Shown here in pieces: positions 35,328-46,590 of a stretch of DNA of 64,000 nucleotides. The notes under the pieces were generated by a model. That model ran no database searches and was not told where the DNA came from. It saw only the letters and a list, made by a program, of their open reading frames with translations. The translations under genes were made by a program, and so were the position numbers. The DNA is from Diospyros lotus (taxonomy: Eukaryota; Streptophyta; Magnoliopsida; Ericales; Ebenaceae): assembly GCF_014633365.1 (NCBI RefSeq), contig NC_068348.1:12232311-12296310 (forward strand). Direction: 5' to 3'. The first letter of the stretch is position 1, and the number at the start of each line of letters is the position of its first letter.

Positions 35328-35759
35328 TCAAAATCGTAAGTAGAAGTAGAGGTTACCTCCTCTTCTTCTTGAGCTATGAAGCACGAGATGGGATTTGAGC
35401 TTTCTTCTTCCTCTTTTTATTTGATGACTCAATGGATTTTCACCTTGCACACTTTCATTAACATGCTTACAAAATTTTTCAGAGAGATATAATGAATCAA
35501 GAGTGTTTAGTATATCTTTAACATTAGAGCATTTAGAAACTTTAACATAAATATCATCACTTAAAGCATGCTGTAAAATATACATAGCTCTAATATTTAA
35601 AGAAAAATTTATTTTATCATGATCATCCCATTCCATATTTGGTTTTAAAACAAAACCCTTTCCCACTATATTCCGCAAATAACAATCAATGGATGTCATG
35701 AATATATAATTTTTTTTTCTCCAAAAATCATAAAAAGAGTCATCAAAATAAGGTGTCAT
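35328..35759 (-). pseudogene. Copia C gag, N-terminal part
   Basis: The 143-codon frame begins MTPYFDDSFYDFWRKKNYIF, with SIDCYLRNIVGKGFVLKP, AMYILQHALSDDIYVKVSKC and ILNTLDSLYL. It resembles the copia UBN2/DUF4219-type gag N-terminus. An upstream ATG at 35788 opens a frame that closes after about ten codons. Its last ~35 residues look out of frame, so a shift occurs near 35440. It follows the primer-binding site by about 70 bp. Confidence 0.8.
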
Positions 35760-35829
35760 ATTAGTAGGATAACTTCCTTAAGAGCCATGGATCTCTCCTT
35801 AGGTTGTTATACCTTGAAACAAGGAGTTA

Positions 35830-35842
35830 GGCTCTGATACCA
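35830..35842 (-). other. Primer-binding site of copia C
   Basis: Minus-strand TGGTATCAGAGCC is an exact match to the initiator-tRNA-Met type site and lies two bases from the 5' LTR end. Confidence 0.93.
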
Positions 35843-35844
35843 AT

Positions 35845-37095
35845 TGATAGATTTGAAATCCTATGGCACACACCCAAGAGAAGGGGTGAGTTGGGTGATT
35901 TAAAAACTTGATAGAACTTGAAAAACTTTTTGATACAAATTGATGTTTTAGTGATTTAAAACATAAAACACATAAAATGACAAATGTAAATCAAGTAAGA
36001 TAAATATGAGAATCAAGTGAGCAATAAATGAATGCTTGGAAATATAAAGATCAAGGAACACAAGCTCAAGAGAACACAATGATTTATAGTGGTTCGGCTT
36101 AACCCAAGCCTAATCCGCTACCTTAGCTCCTAATTAAGGATTTTGCAGACAATCCACTAAAACCTCCTACTTAACCAAGTAGGCCTTCTAGTCCAAGACT
36201 AGAAAATTACAAACCTTTCGCTTATACAAGCAAGCCCTCTAGCACCTAGCTAGGTATTTTAATCCCTTGCTTCAAAGAGCAAGTCCTCTAGCACAAGAAG
36301 CTGGGAAAATAAAAATGATACAAATGAAAAAGAGATGAGAAGAGTTAAACACTCTTAGTTACAAGTTCTCTCATAATAAAACAAGGCTTAAGAATAACTT
36401 TACAAGAATAAAACGAAGCCTTGGAGAGTAAAATACAACAATGAAAGCACAAACTCTTGTAAGCTCAAATAAAATGATTTGTAATCTTCAGATCATCTCA
36501 TTTTTGTTCATTAGCCTCTTCTTGATCATACTTGAGTTATATTTATAGGCTTCCCAAAAGCGTTACTCGAAACTAGCCATTTTTAAGCCGTTGGAGACTG
36601 AGAACTAGCCGTTGAAAATTGTCAAAGACACAAAGTATCGATAGACTAAAGAGGTTAGTCGACTAATTATATGAACAAAAATTAGGCATAGTAGACAAAT
36701 CAAAAATATGAAGAAAACTTCTTCTAAAATACACACTGATAGTCGACAGATTAAATTATGCTATCGATAGAACCATGACGATAGTCAACAAATGCATGCC
36801 ATATAGTCGACAGATGAAGCACATAGTCGATAGATGAAGAGCATTTAGTTGACAAATGAATTTGATACATAAATGTCCTCATTATAACATATTTACATTT
36901 CTTTAGGAGATTCTTTTAAATCCTAATACTTGTTTTTTGCTAATCTCCAACTAATATAGAAAATCATAGATCATTTTGAGTTTCATATTCTTGACAAATC
37001 AAAATCTCCAACAAATCATATTCTTGACAAATGACTTAGGGAATAAATTGATTTTGTTTTTCATCATCAAAACCAAATGCAAGAGTAAAATATCA
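35845..37095 (-). repeat. 5' LTR of copia C
   Basis: The 1251-bp LTR starts on the minus strand TGATATTTTACTCTTGCATT and ends AAATCTATCA. Family members are solo LTRs at 46362-50632 and 60793-62469. A TATA-like cctataaatataac lies near 36537-36550 (minus), and the GTCGACAGA array lies just upstream of it in LTR orientation. Confidence 0.9.
36640..36860 (-). repeat. TAGTCGACAGA array in copia C LTR
   Basis: About eight copies of tagtcgacaga or variants (tagtcgatagat, tagtcaacaaat, tagttgacaaat) occur in 220 bp. They are centred on GTCGAC and lie about 0.1-0.3 kb upstream of the TATA segment, in the U3 region. Confidence 0.85.
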
Positions 37096-37100
37096 CAAAT

Positions 37101-37120
37101 TCTTTAAAGGGGGGAGGATT
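37101..37120 (+). other. Polypurine tract of chromovirus D
   Basis: The tract aaaggggggaggatt directly precedes the LTR start TGTAATGGCCC. With 23108-23141 it reconstitutes the 3' end of D once copia C is removed. Confidence 0.85.
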
Positions 37121-40100
37121 TGTAATGGCCCATTTATTTATGAATTAATATAAATTTGTGTGTAAGGAATTAAGGGGAAAATAGTTAAAATTAATGTATT
37201 TTTGGTCGAGGGTGTTTTAGTAAATATTTCAAAATATTGGAGTTTAAGTGTAATTTTGGAAACTGGTGACCAAATCATGTTAAATATAAGTGGCGCACTA
37301 TAATATTTAAGGGAGCATGTAGTTGAAATGGTTGCGCACATGAAGGGGTTAGGGGAGGTCGCAAGATCAAACCTGTGGCCAAGCATGGGAAAAGGCGAAG
37401 TTTTTTAAACCCATCTAGGCACCAAAATTATGTCATTTCAAGGCGCCATCTGGCGCCCATGCACGCAGGGGCTCGCGATCGCACACCCATGCACCGCTAT
37501 GCCGAACCTTGTAGGGCCCTAGGTAGCCCTGTCGCGTGACACGCAGCTTCCATCCACTGCCACCTGTTACTTTTGCTACTGCTACTCGGCCAAAACGCCA
37601 CCCAACCCTCCTTTCTCCACTATATAAACCCCCTAAGGTCTAAGTGAGTCTAAGGAACACTATAGGAAATTAGGGAAGGCCAAAAGAAATAATAGGAAGC
37701 TTTAAATGCACTGTCTAAGGCAAGTTCATGTTTCTTAACCATCTATTTTGCAGGTTTAGTTCCTCTCTTTGTAGGTTCATGTTTCTTAATTTTCTAAATA
37801 ACAAGTTCTCTTCCTATTTTTGCAAGTTCATGCTTCTATTTTAGCAAGTCCTTCCTCATTTTGTGAGTTATTTCCCTTTTTTCATTTTTATAAATTAGCC
37901 CATGGTTCTCATTTATACCCAAGTCTCAAATAGGGCTTTGTATCACCCTATCTTCCTTTAGGAATGATGCTTTATTGAGGACATGCAAAGGTTTGATGTT
38001 GTCTCACATGAATGTTGCCCTCTTGTGCATGTTGTTTCGGTAATTGTGTGTCAGTTATGTATGAGAAGTCATTACAAATGTGCATGGTTATGATGATGCA
38101 TAGAGCATGTGCACGAAAATGGTTTTAAAATGTGTAAAGGCTTCATGATGCTCGCAGCGAATGAGTCTGCGGGATTTATCAGTAGAGAAAGCTTTGGCTC
38201 AGAGATGGACTTCAGTCCCATGGTTATGATATGGAATTCAGTCTCATGGTTTTGGACTCCGATCCCATGATTATGATTTTAAAAGATTGCATGTGAGCAT
38301 GAATGCATGTTTCATCTTATAATGCCCCATATCTTCATGAAGTTTCCATGTAATTTAGATGAGTTTCAAATGTCAAAAAATGACTTGATAGTAAAAACAA
38401 ATCGCCGAATCAAATGTAGGGAGTACCTGGCTTAGATGTCTAAATAAAATGGTACATTAGTAGCGAGTGTCTCAAGATAAGATTTATGGCATAGAAATAA
38501 ATTGGATCTGAAATGGTTTTTGGTACAGCTATGATTCGGCCTGAGAAGCCGAATGATCGTAAGGGACTTTTGGGAAGTCAACGGGACCCTAAGTAGGTTC
38601 ATATTTAGCATAAGGAACAACCTTTAAGTGGTTTCAGAAAGAAACAAAAGGATTTTCAGTAAAAACACAATCTTACTTATATTCGAGCCTAAGTGTAATT
38701 TATTAATTTTGGAAGAGGGAGGTTAATGATGGTTTTCTGGATTTTCAAGGCTGAAATGAAAATTTTGGAACTTAAGGGACTTGATGGAATTATTGGATAA
38801 TTCAGGGGCTTGAGAATGAGGTCCAAAGTATAAATAATAGAAAAGGAAGAAGGAAGCTCAGCCATGGCCATCGCTAACCACTACCATCACCGGCCAGCCT
38901 TCGAGCGGTGTCTTTAAGGCCGTATGGGGGTACAAAAATGGGCCCCACCACGTGGAGGTTTGATTAGGATCGGATATAGGTCAAGATCGGCCAAACATGG
39001 CCGTGATTTGACAAAAAAAATGGCAAGGCATGGCCGTGGTCGTTAAATTTTTGGGGGAAGGATGATTCATATCAAATCATCATGATTTGAGGCCATTAAA
39101 TGGTTGTAAGAATGATAGAGGCATCAATTTGACCAGGTATGGCTCGATTGGGCTTCGAAAATGGGTATAAATAGAGGTTCAAATGTGGCCGAATGCATCA
39201 AAGATTTTACTTTGGATTTCTCATGTTTGGGAGCAAATCAGATGTCGGGGATAAGGGGCTTTTATTCTCTATGTATTAAGGATCATTTCTGGAGAATTTT
39301 GTGAAGTTTCATTAAGGTTTGTAGGTGTTTCGAAGCTAGCCAGAAAATGCAAAGCTTCGCCTGAGGGTGCCATTGTGATCCTTTTGAGGAGGGCTTTAAG
39401 GTGGTGTCATCGGATCAGCCATCGAAGTAGGTCATCGGTCGCCGTCGCTGGAGAAGATGACCGGAGGTAATTTCTGTATTTTTGTAAATGTTAAAAATAT
39501 AGGATTTAATTTCTGACTTAAAAACTTGGTTTATTTTGGATGGTTCGACCCTATACATGATTTTTTTATACAAATGAGTTTACCCGTGATAGATTATTTG
39601 CATATGGATGGTTCGTCCAAAGTGGTTATTTACATGTGCATCGAATTTTGTATTTTAAATTATGTGCATGCAAATGTTGAGTTTATATGATGCATGATTT
39701 ATGTTGTGGCATTGGCATGTTTATGTGTGGTCCATGTGGGATGTGAGGTGTCAACCTGTGTTATGGCACTAGAGTGATAGCACTCGGGATGCGTGCCAAG
39801 GATTAATGCTATGTGACCCACTTGAGACGAGATTGAGACATACTTCACCCTACGGTACTATAATACCCCATATTACATGGTATTGTAAAATAAATAATTT
39901 CCAGTAATGTTGAAAGGACCTCGAGTGGTCCGGGAAGACCGAAAGTCGGTTTCAAGAAATTAATTAATTGAATTTGTCAAATCGACAACAGGGAATGCCC
40001 TGGGACTTGGATGTCTAGGGAAGAGGGCAAGAGATTGGTAAGCGTCTCGATGTGAGGCTAATGACGCTGGAAGCAGGCTAAACGGGGATAATTTTTGGAA

Positions 40101-40599
40101 TAAATTTTGTATAAGCCCGAATGAGTGTCAGTTCTGAATGGTCATAAGGGATCTCCAGAAAGCTGAGGGGACCCTAGGGGTGGTCTAATTTTGCGAGTAA
40201 GGCAACTTTAATGTGTTTTCGGGTGGAATAAAGGTCTCGTGTAGGCGCATGGACGAAATCAGCATTTCCAAGTAAATATCGGTTATTAATTTTGGAGAAA
40301 TCAAGAATTTAAGTGGCTTGATGTAATTAATTAAGGTCTTGGAGGACCCAAGTGCTATTATTAAAATTTTTTAAGTAGAATTGATGAGATTAATGAGGGG
40401 TAAATGTGTAAATTGAGGAATATACATAGATATTTTACGGGGAAATTCTATTCACAACCATAAAATTGCTTTCCACAGCAGGCCCCCGTCAAAATTCACT
40501 AACATTTTATAAATTTCCTATTTTACCCACAACAACCTCACACCACACCCATTTCTTTGTCTCATATCCATCTCCCTGAATATACACACACATATATAC

Positions 40600-40690
40600 A
40601 CGAATATACACACACAAACACATCTATATATATATATATATACATACACTCACACACACCTAAATATATATATATATATACACACACAGA
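40600..40690. repeat. TA/CA microsatellite in the Mutator-like element
   Basis: Runs of cacaca and tatata alternate here; similar runs recur at 40829-40908 and 41005-41036 on either side of the GC-rich patches. Confidence 0.85.
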
Positions 40691-40946
40691 CTGCGGCCAT
40701 GGCAGCTGCAGCCGACCATGGCCACGGCCATCTTTCGTGGCTGACGGCGACCGCGATGCCACCATTGTCGCCGGGGAAGCCCCGAGAGGGGTCAGAGGCC
40801 ATGAAGGCTGCCCCCGAACCCCAGATATACAAACACACACACATGATGTATATATCCAAACACACACGATATATATACACACACACCTATATATATATAT
40901 ACACACACGCATAGCCACCGCCATGGCAGCCGCGGCTATGGAACAC

Positions 40947-40972
40947 TTCCCCGACCTCCAAAGGTCGGGGAA
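40947..40972. other. Perfect 11-bp hairpin in the Mutator-like element
   Basis: ttccccgacct (40947-40957) and aggtcggggaa (40962-40972) are exact inverted repeats with a 4-base loop ccaa. It lies beside the second GC-rich patch. Confidence 0.85.
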
Positions 40973-41339
40973 CGCTAAGTTCCCCATTTTCTCTATGTGT
41001 GTTTGTATATATATATATATATATTTGTGTGTGTGCGCATTGAGAGAGAGAGATGGAGAGATGGGTGTAAGAGAGAAAGAAATGGGTGTAATGAGAGAGA
41101 AAGAGAGATGGAGTGACTGTGCGGAGTAAAAAGGGAAGGAAGATGATATGGTGCGGGTGACAAAAGGGTAAAATAGGATTTTTGAAAAATGATGAAAAAT
41201 TTTGGCGGGGAATTGCTGTAAAGAGTAATAATAAGGCTGTGAATAGAATTTCCCTATTTTATGTGTGTGCGTGTGATTGGCTTGAAGGCCAAGTTTTAAA
41301 TAGTGCCCTCTTCTTTGAAATTAAACACAGAGAACGAGA

Positions 41340-41721
41340 GAGATAGAGGGAGTGAACAGAGAGAGCTAAGAGTGAGAGATCGTGGGAGAGCATAGTCGAG
41401 TGAGGCATCGCGTGAGAGAGAAGATAGATCAAGAGAATGAGAGAGATCGAGAGAGAGAGAGCAAGCCAGTGGCTGGAAGAAGAAGCCAGCAGCGAAGGCG
41501 GCCATGGCCGACGCGAGGCAAATAACAGCGGCAAGCTTCGGGAGGTCGTGATGGAGGCTAGCGGAGGCTCATGGCTGAAGAGGCGCTTGCAGCGGTGGCT
41601 TAAGCAGCAGCAGTTGGCGGCATCGGTGAGAGGAACCAGAGGCGGTGGCATTCGACCATGGTAGCTCACTGGTGCTGCTATTTCATGCGAGAAGCTGGGT
41701 CGCGGTGCGTCGCCCTGAGGC
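41340..41721 (+). promoter_or_regulatory. CpG-rich leader of H3
   Basis: A GA-rich tract (41340-41460) is followed by CpG-rich text with repeated gcagcgg/ggcgg words. It contrasts sharply with the AT-rich surroundings and continues at 43291-43400 after the Tat-type solo LTR. A similar block occurs at 58800-59160. The open frames across it on both strands are composition artefacts. Confidence 0.5.
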
Positions 41722-43290
41722 TGGATGCACTCCTCACCCTACAATTTAAATAACCTTAATCAGTTTGGATGTTCAGTGTTGAAATGGTGAGGAGGTTTAA
41801 ACTCACCAGTGTGTGAGTGTAGTTGTAGCACAAATATAAATTCCAGACAAGTCTGGGTTGATTCACTCGGGAGGTTTATTTAACAAAAGAATTGTTCATT
41901 CGGGTTGATTTATCCAAAGAGAGCTAAGTTTTCTTGATTGTGAAAAGGTTTTTTTTTTGGAATGTTAAAAAGGTCTTGGGTTGAGGTGAGTTCAGAACCA
42001 ATGCCTAATAAATCTCTTATAGCAATTTAAAAAGTAACATTAATCTGAAATAAACAGAGGATCATTTGGTAGTTATAATTCAAGATACGAATGATTCTCA
42101 GCTAAGCAACCCTCATACATGATATAAGGGTTCTAGGTTAAGATGTCACTATAAATTGTATTATACTACAGACTATGATTTGATCATCTGAGCTTAGGTA
42201 TATCTCATCTCCAATTCTAGCAACTCTCATACATGGCATGAGAGTTCTAAGTTAGGATGATGACCCAATCCAAACTCACAAAACCATTTACACACTCAAC
42301 TCGAGTTTAACTCAGATAAATCTTGCATTCATCGAGGTTTGGCTTATCTTGAGATTCAAGAACATTGGACACTGTCCTCGCCTTAACCCAAGATTAGATT
42401 TAGCTACTCATTTCCATTTAAAAATTAATTGACAGGAATTTAAATGACGTAATTTAAATGACAGAATTTAATTGACAGGAATTAAAATAGCAGAAACTAA
42501 CCGGCCATTTAGGCGGTGGATAATTTAAATGACAGGAATTAAAATTACAGAAATTTAAAGGCAGAAATTAACCAGCCATTTAGGCGGTGGATAATAAAGT
42601 AACAATAAATGACATAAGAATTTAAAAGAAAAAAGAAAGGAAGTAAGATTACAAGAGAAAACAAGAGAGAGAAGAAGAGCAATTCTCTAAGAGAAACTCT
42701 AAGAACAAAACTAAACTTTGATTCAAGTAATAACAACATTCTCACAAATGCACCAAAGTGAGCTATTTATAGCTCACAAGATGCAATACAAGCCACACAA
42801 TTTATTCAACAAAACATTCACCTAACTAGAGGAAGAAAATTAGGTAAAAGACAAAAAATACAAAAGACTTTGTGTGGTGGACTTCTCATAAGAATATAAA
42901 AGACTTTAGGTGGTGGACTTCTCATAAGAATACAAAAGACTTTAGGTGGTAAATCATTTCTAAAAAAATACAAAACAAAGAAAAGTCTTCTACAAATTGG
43001 GCTTTGTTGGGCCTTTGATTGGTCTTGGGCCTTTGGTTGGATTCCATTTGATAGTTGGGCCAAGTGCACTTGAAACATCCTCTAGACTCCATAATTGGCC
43101 TTTGAATTTGAGCAATAAAAATTGGGTAATCCAATGTCTTCAATTATGCCCCTAATTAATTGTAGAAGCCAACTTCCTTGCTTCATCCTTAAATAATATG
43201 TAATACGAATAATTATTTACTTTAAGCATAAATATAAAGCCAAAATAGGGATATAATTCATTAGGATATAGGAAATATTGACCCTTATCA
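41722..43290 (-). mobile_element. Tat-type solo LTR inside H3
   Basis: The 1569-bp unit starts on the minus strand TGATAAGGGTCAATATTTCC and ends GTGAGGAGTGCATCCA. Perfect 5-bp duplications GAGGC flank it (41717-41721 and 43291-43295). Its left part matches LTR G (12230-12900). Within it, repeats of taatttaaatgacaggaatt (42430-42545) and three copies of a ~34-bp agactttaggtggtggactt-like unit (42868-42950) are seen. Confidence 0.9.
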
Positions 43291-43419
43291 GAGGCAACGG
43301 TGGCCGGTGGTCACTTGGCATCGAGGAGCGACTGGCGGAGGCTTGTGGACTGGCGGCAGCGTGGGCGGCCAGTGGCAGTGCGCAGTGAAGAACAGAGGAG
43401 AAAGAAGCGTGGGAGAAGG

Positions 43420-44812
43420 AGAAGGATGGAGAAAGGGAAGAAAAGAAAAGAAAAAAGATCAAATAAAAAGAAAATATGAAAATGGGAGATAATAGGGAAA
43501 AAATAGTCAAAAAATTCCAAAAAAGTGGAAAATTTTCTAGAAATTAATTTCGAGGCTTGAGGAGTGTGCCAAGAGCTCGAAAATGGAAATTTGAATGCAA
43601 AGTGGTAGCTCAGGAGTCAACGTCGGTATGGGCATTTTTTGTATTTCTCCTTCAAATTGGTTGAGGTAAATTTATAATTTCTTTTCAAGTTAATTTCATT
43701 ATGAGAGATAATGGGGAATAATTATTTGTTGGATTAAACCCTATGTCGGGGTTGTTTGGAAATTTGTTGATTGATGGTTTTGCAATGTATGGCGAAGATG
43801 AGGGCTTTGGTTTAATGTCTGATGTTAATGGAGTTGGGTTTTGTGTGGTTGCATCTAGGGTCGACCAGGGAGGCAGTGGTCCTAAAAGAGTTCGAGGCTC
43901 AGGCTAGAGTTCGTGCCAAGGCAGAGATGAAGTTTCGAGCCAGGTAAGGGATGACCCGAAGTGGTATGGGTTTTGCTTGCATTTGTAAGTGTTTAGATAT
44001 GAGTTGCATGTAGTGGTCACATCTGCATGATATGTGTTCTAGTGTACCTATGGCTATATCGAGGACTAGTGTTTGGGGAAGGGTTGGTCGGTGCCTTAAC
44101 CTAAGGAGGTTATAATGGCATGGAAGACTACCCATTTGCATCGCATTTTTCATTACATGCTCTCTCATGCTTCATTTACTCATGCATTGCACCCTTACAG
44201 AGTCTTTATGACTCATAAGGTTTACCTCATGTTATAGATAATGCAAGTCTATATGCAAGCAGGGATGGTGCCGGGAGGCTGCTATGGCAACTAGCATTGT
44301 TTCCCGAGATGTGTTGTTGTGTATTCTCCTATATTTTCTTATATGTATTCATGTGTTTGAATGTAAGCGTTATTGAGCACCAGATGTATCTAGTTGTTGT
44401 ATTCATCATAGCGTGATAGATGATTGTGAGATTGCGTGTTGTAAATATGGCTTTAGTTATTGGAGCCAAGTTCGGATCGGGTAAAGATCAGCGAGGTATG
44501 TTCCCATAAATCCTCAATACTCAGTGAAATGTTTGTTATGCTAGTTTTGTACCTGGGTCACCTTTAGCTTGCTATAAGGCGAGCTGAAGAAAGGTGAAGC
44601 TTACTCGAGTATCGGGTCCCGATCCGTTGTGTTTCCTTGTTTGATGTTGAGACCGATTCCTCAAATGGAGCAAAAGGAAAGACGAAGCCTAGTTCCCACC
44701 TACGGTGTTGCCTGTTGAAACATAGTCCAACCTTTCAATGTTTGGTGTGTCGGGTGAGTAATCCGATCAATTATTCACTGGTGGCCCCCACAAGTAGGAG
44801 CGGGGCGTTATA
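43420..44812 (+). other. 3' part of LTR H3
   Basis: Non-coding. An A-rich tract (43430-43520) is followed by text shared with 59280-59400 (aaaatagtcaaa, gaaattaatttcgaggct). Short ORFs on both strands carry no motif. Confidence 0.6.
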
Positions 44813-44816
44813 GGTA

Positions 44817-44905
44817 CTCAAGTGGCGGGGCTGAGAGTGGACACCACCCCAATTGTTGGCTCAAGTGGCAGGGGCTGAGAGTGGACACCACCCCAGATGC
44901 CTTTG
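44817..44905 (+). repeat. Two direct repeats of ~36 bp in H2
   Basis: ctcaagtggcggggctgaga followed by gtggacaccacccca occurs twice, about 52 bp apart, immediately right of the H3 insertion. Confidence 0.85.
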
Positions 44906-45691
44906 AGAAATAACATTATTGCCTAGGTGGACGTTGATTCCAGGGATAGTGTTGATCATCTTGTGGCCAGGGTTGTGTTGAGATCTAGAATACTTTGGAG
45001 TGGGAGCGTAATACCTAACATGATTTAGGGGTGATACCCAGGTTCATGCATTGAGTTTGTCCTTCTTAAGTAGGATCAAGTTATGCCAATGTGTCTATCT
45101 GGTTGTGTTGCCTTTAGAGAGATTGCATTTTCCCCAGTAAAGATTAAGTGCTGTGTGGGATTCCCTTAGGCTGGGACATGTCGGAATATGTCGGGTTTTT
45201 TTCATGGTCTTGCATATATTCATGAAATATTTTTAAACTCTTACTTAGATGATTCAGCATATAATTTGGACTATGTCCCTGAAATATTCAAACATTCTAG
45301 GTGAAAACTACAGCACTAAGGGAAAGGGCATTATCGAGATGTAGCTAATAGTGACATAATAGATATTTTGTATTTTTTTTATTATGTATGAGATATTCAG
45401 CTGTAGACATATTATTTTGGTGATGTCATGTTGAACATCGATGGTATGAATTCTATATTATGAGTAAAGGAATTATGGTTTGGTATTATCGAGGTTTCGA
45501 TTCTGCTTTCGCTGATATGATTGAAATTACTAGTCTTAGCTTATTATTTTAAATTAATTTGCTAAGATGGTAGATCAAGATTGTCAGGGTTAAATTTACA
45601 TTGAGTGTATGTTGAATCATTGTGGAAAAAAAAAATATCCCTAAAATCTCGAGTTAACGCATGCTTGGGAAAAACGCGGCGTTACACATCT

Positions 45692-46209
45692 TGTATCATT
45701 TAGAGTGATGTAAGTGGTGTGGCGTAAGAGCCTTAAATGTCATTCATGATTCTATTTGCCTCTCAATACCCCTGATTCTTATGCTCACTTTCTTTCAGTT
45801 ATTCTTGTTGGGCTTTGTGGTTCATATTTGCTTGCATCATTCCAAGTAAAGGTAAGGCTAAAGAAGTGAGCGAGTGAAGTGAAGTTGGGGTCGTGGGGTA
45901 GATGTGTGTCCAGAGTTGTCTCAACTGAAAGGTCATTGGGGGGTGTTTTTGAGATGTGTAATACTAAGTTACGTTCTACTCATGTTCTAGGTTGTACCCC
46001 TAAGGGGATATGGTGGGTATGTGGACCCTAATATGTATATGTTTATGAGCAATGATGTATGAGCATGGCTTCCATTGTCAATATCAGGGAATATGTGTGA
46101 TGCTTCTAATTGGGTTTTGTGTATATGCCATTTTTTCTATTGAACCCTTCTCGAATTTTGCAAATGCGGGGTCTTCGATGGTGGGGACCCCATAATTATC
46201 AAAATTTGT
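45692..46209 (+). other. Rest of D LTR and unassigned spacer
   Basis: About 500 bp with no coding signal. It continues D's LTR after H2. The switch to copia X sequence occurs before 46210 but cannot be placed. Confidence 0.45.
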
Positions 46210-46361
46210 CTAATCGAGAAATTGAGAGAAATTATGAGCGTTGAAACTCCAATCATTTCTCGTAGTTACTCAAACTTTCCTCTTAACAGTGCTTTGGTGA
46301 AAATATCTGCTAGTTGTTATTTGGTCTTGTAGTGCTTGAGTTCTATTTTTTTTATTTGCTT
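46210..46361 (-). pseudogene. Copia X RNase H, C-terminal part
   Basis: Minus-strand text reads IELKHYKTK, a stop, then QLADIFTKALLRGKFE, a stop, then LREMIGVST. This is the end of copia RNase H and pol. The preceding part of the same domain lies at 50633-50783, on the other side of solo LTR E, and joins it when E and one duplication are removed, apart from a one-base shift in an A run. Confidence 0.85.
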
Positions 46362-46590
46362 TGATATAATTGTATAGCAATGGCACCAATGCCCAAGAGC
46401 GAGGGTGAATTGGGATACTTAAAAAAAATTGCTTGAAAAATCTAAAATCTTTTTATTGAAAGATAAAAGTATAATACAAGTGATAAAAAGAGAAATGATT
46501 GGAATGATTAATGAAAACAATGAAAGCATGCACAAGAGAACACATGGATTTATAGTGGTTCAGCTTAATCAAGTCTAGTCCACTACCTTA

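Larger units (their letters stand above)
23142..37095 (-). mobile_element. Copia element C (SIRE-like), internally deleted, with nested chromovirus
   Basis: The element is bounded by a perfect 5-bp duplication CAAAT (23137-23141 and 37096-37100) and inserted in the 3' end of chromovirus D. The right (5') LTR is 35845-37095. Then come a tRNA-iMet-type primer-binding site, gag and a GAG-pre-integrase remnant (33720-34010). The left LTR is 23142-23485 plus 33295 to about 33710. A deletion joins the pre-integrase region directly to the middle of the left LTR, so integrase, reverse transcriptase, RNase H, polypurine tract and half the 3' LTR are gone. The long gag with coiled-coil-like text and a zinc knuckle resembles SIRE/Maximus-type copia. 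Confidence 0.87.
40440..41254. mobile_element. Mutator-like non-autonomous DNA transposon
   Basis: The 815-bp unit has imperfect terminal inverted repeats of about 90 bp starting GGGAAATTCTATTCACA. Further shared words are ttttacc and aatttcctattttaccc. It is flanked by 9-bp duplications tattttacg (40431-40439) and tattttatg (41255-41263), which differ by one base. Long inverted repeats with 9-bp duplications are the Mutator hallmark. There is no transposase. Inside are TA/CA microsatellites and two GC-rich patches with gccatggcagc words that could be captured host sequence. The 190-codon ORF across it is simple-sequence text (IYIYIY, HTHTH). Confidence 0.85.
39859..44812 (+). mobile_element. 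Gypsy-type solo LTR H3, inside H2
   Basis: It starts TATAATACCCCATATT and ends GAGCGGGGCGTTATA, with a perfect 5-bp duplication GGTAC (39854-39858 and 44813-44817). Without its two insertions it is about 2.55 kb. Its GC- and CpG-rich leader (41340-41721 and 43291-43430) contains repeated ggcggc/gtggc words and GA runs. It is the same family as H1 and H2. Confidence 0.92.
38318..45686 (+). mobile_element. Gypsy-type solo LTR H2, split by H3
   Basis: It starts TATAATGCCCCATATC and ends GCGGCGTTACA, with a perfect 5-bp duplication CATCT (38313-38317 and 45687-45691). Without H3 the LTR is about 2.4 kb, similar to H1. A TATA-like gtataaatagagg lies at 39163-39176. It is inserted in the LTR of chromovirus D. 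Confidence 0.92.
37121..46200 (+). repeat. 3' LTR of chromovirus D, split by H2
   Basis: The LTR starts TGTAATGGCCCATTTATTTA. Visible parts are 37121-38317 and from 45692 on. The right end is not fixed; it lies between 45700 and about 46200. A TATA-like tatataaacccc is at 37621. Three repeats of a gcaagttcatgtttct-like word follow (37725-37860), and a short tandem of cagtcccatggttatga-like words lies at 38205-38275. H2 inserted at 38318. Confidence 0.65.

Noticed and set aside
40557..41129. 190-codon plus-strand ORF
   Set aside because: It is mostly IYIYIY and HTHTH text from TA/CA microsatellites inside a Mutator-like element; the opposite strand is equally open.
41259..41669. 136-codon minus-strand ORF and its plus-strand partner
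   Set aside because: Open on both strands because of GA-rich and CpG-rich composition in the H3 leader; no motif.
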